This document shows, in pieces, positions 4,620 through 5,178 of a DNA stretch of 5,178 nucleotides; the first letter of the stretch is position 1; each line of letters starts with the position of its first letter. Origin of the DNA: Thermoplasmata archaeon (GTDB lineage: Archaea; Thermoplasmatota; Thermoplasmata; Thermoplasmatales; Thermoplasmataceae); assembly GCA_021797955.1 (NCBI GenBank), contig JAJZYV010000167.1, forward strand, positions 1 through 5,178, in the 5' to 3' direction. The position numbers and the translations under genes were made by a program. The notes under the pieces were generated by a model. That model worked only from the letters and a program-made list of their open reading frames with translations. It searched no databases and was not told the DNA's origin.

Positions 4620-5178
4620 TCATTTAACTATTACAAAAACAGAATAAAATTTTTCATTATCTGTCCATACTTTTCCCACTTTGAAACCTGCCTTCTTCAC
4701 AAGATCTGAAAAACCTTCTATGGTGAATTTGTATGAATTTTCTGTGTGTATAAGTTCATTCCTTCTGAAAGCTATTTGCTCTCCGCCTATGTTCGCCACA
4801 ATATCGTTAAGAACTTTAAGATACATCTCTATTCGCCCCTCCTTATCATTATAATAAGCAAAATGCCGGAACGATTTCATTGAAAGTTCTGAATCGAATT
4901 CCCTATTGATTCTTGTGATGAGATTGAGATTGAAAGCAGCGGTTACTCCCTTGCTGTCGTTATAAGCTCTGTTAAGAATTGCAGGTTCCTTTCTGAGGTC
5001 TGCACCTATAATAAGACAATCCCCCTCTTCGATTGTCTCATATGCATTCATGAGAAAATGCAGAAGCTCCTGCGGTTCAAAATTCCCTATGGATGAGCCG
5101 AGGAATAGTACCGTTCTTCTGCTAAATTTTTCAATATCTGGAATTTTGATTGGCTTTGTGAAATCCGCAGAAATGGCC
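4620..5178 (-). CDS. egtD: L-histidine N-alpha-methyltransferase EgtD, C-terminal part
   Basis: EgtD (PF10017 family) transfers three methyl groups from S-adenosylmethionine to histidine, giving hercynine, the first step to ergothioneine. The visible 185 residues start in frame at the window edge. The ATG at 5049-5051 is internal, because upstream codons continue without a stop and encode conserved sequence (ADFTKPI, then LFLGSSIGNFEP). The family is about 320 aa, so roughly 135 N-terminal residues, including most of the SAM-binding start, are missing. Next come GDCLIIGADLRKEPA, RAYNDSKGVTAAFNLNL and INREF, then RIEMYL, IHTENSYKF and a C-terminal VWTD near the end. By hand alignment to mycobacterial EgtD, the histidine-binding residues Asn166, Tyr206, Glu282 and Ser284 correspond to codons at 5082-5084, 4962-4964, 4740-4742 and 4734-4736, and all are kept. 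The stop is TGA (4620-4622). The sulfoxide synthase partner (EgtB) is not in the window. The stress-protein gene follows on the same strand after an 80-base spacer. Confidence 0.92.
   Translation of the reverse strand, partial: AISADFTKPIKIPDIEKFSRRTVLFLGSSIGNFEPQELLHFLMNAYETIEEGDCLIIGADLRKEPAILNRAYNDSKGVTAAFNLNLITRINREFDSELSMKSFRHFAYYNDKEGRIEMYLKVLNDIVANIGGEQIAFRRNELIHTENSYKFTIEGFSDLVKKAGFKVGKVWTDNEKFYSVFVIVK

Noticed and set aside
4620..5051. Reading the EgtD gene as a complete 143-residue protein starting at ATG 5051
   Set aside because: The frame stays open to the window edge and the upstream codons encode the conserved GSSIGNF region, so the gene is cut by the window and not short.
1..5178. 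CRISPR array, insertion sequence or defence system
   Set aside because: No regularly spaced repeats, transposase motifs or terminal inverted repeats were found; the recognisable genes belong to ordinary cellular families.

Overview
The window looks like chromosomal DNA from a thermoacidophilic euryarchaeon, most likely of the order Thermoplasmatales (Ferroplasma or Cuniculiplasma-like). The evidence is indirect: a PF04008 'adenosine-specific kinase' typical of archaea, a type IIIA (plasma-membrane H+-ATPase-like) P-type ATPase of the size seen in archaea, TATA-box promoters, GGTGA Shine-Dalgarno sites, a tRNA without an encoded CCA end, and moderately AT-rich DNA. The genus is an inference and no marker here fixes it.

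Layout. Bases 1-218 are very AT-rich and hold no gene I can support. A small, AT-rich, four-helix membrane protein of unknown function lies on the minus strand (219-629). A 369-base divergent intergenic region (630-998) follows, with a 7-bp inverted repeat and several T6 tracts. On the plus strand come a PF04008 gene (999-1493), a tRNA-Arg(CCG) whose first base is the last base of that gene's stop codon (1493-1565), and a complete 786-residue proton-ATPase-like P-type ATPase (1632-3992). A 91-base convergent spacer separates this from two minus-strand genes: a universal stress protein (start best placed at 4539, end 4084) and, upstream of it, the C-terminal 185 residues of an EgtD-type histidine N-alpha-methyltransferase. 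The last gene is cut by the window edge; its frame is open to base 5178, beyond the internal ATG at 5051.

How the genes may fit together. The ATPase would export protons (or another cation) at the cost of ATP, which suits life in acid. The universal stress protein and the hercynine-forming methyltransferase (first step of ergothioneine synthesis) both suit a stress or redox theme. No dedicated operon links them, however, and the functional grouping is only suggestive.

I found no CRISPR array, insertion sequence, phage gene or clearly new system. The points most worth a second look are the stop-codon/tRNA overlap, the EgtD gene in an apparent thermoacidophilic archaeon, the TATA-plus-GGTGA arrangement before two genes, and a Gln in membrane segment M5 of the ATPase where plant and yeast pumps have a charged or ionisable residue.
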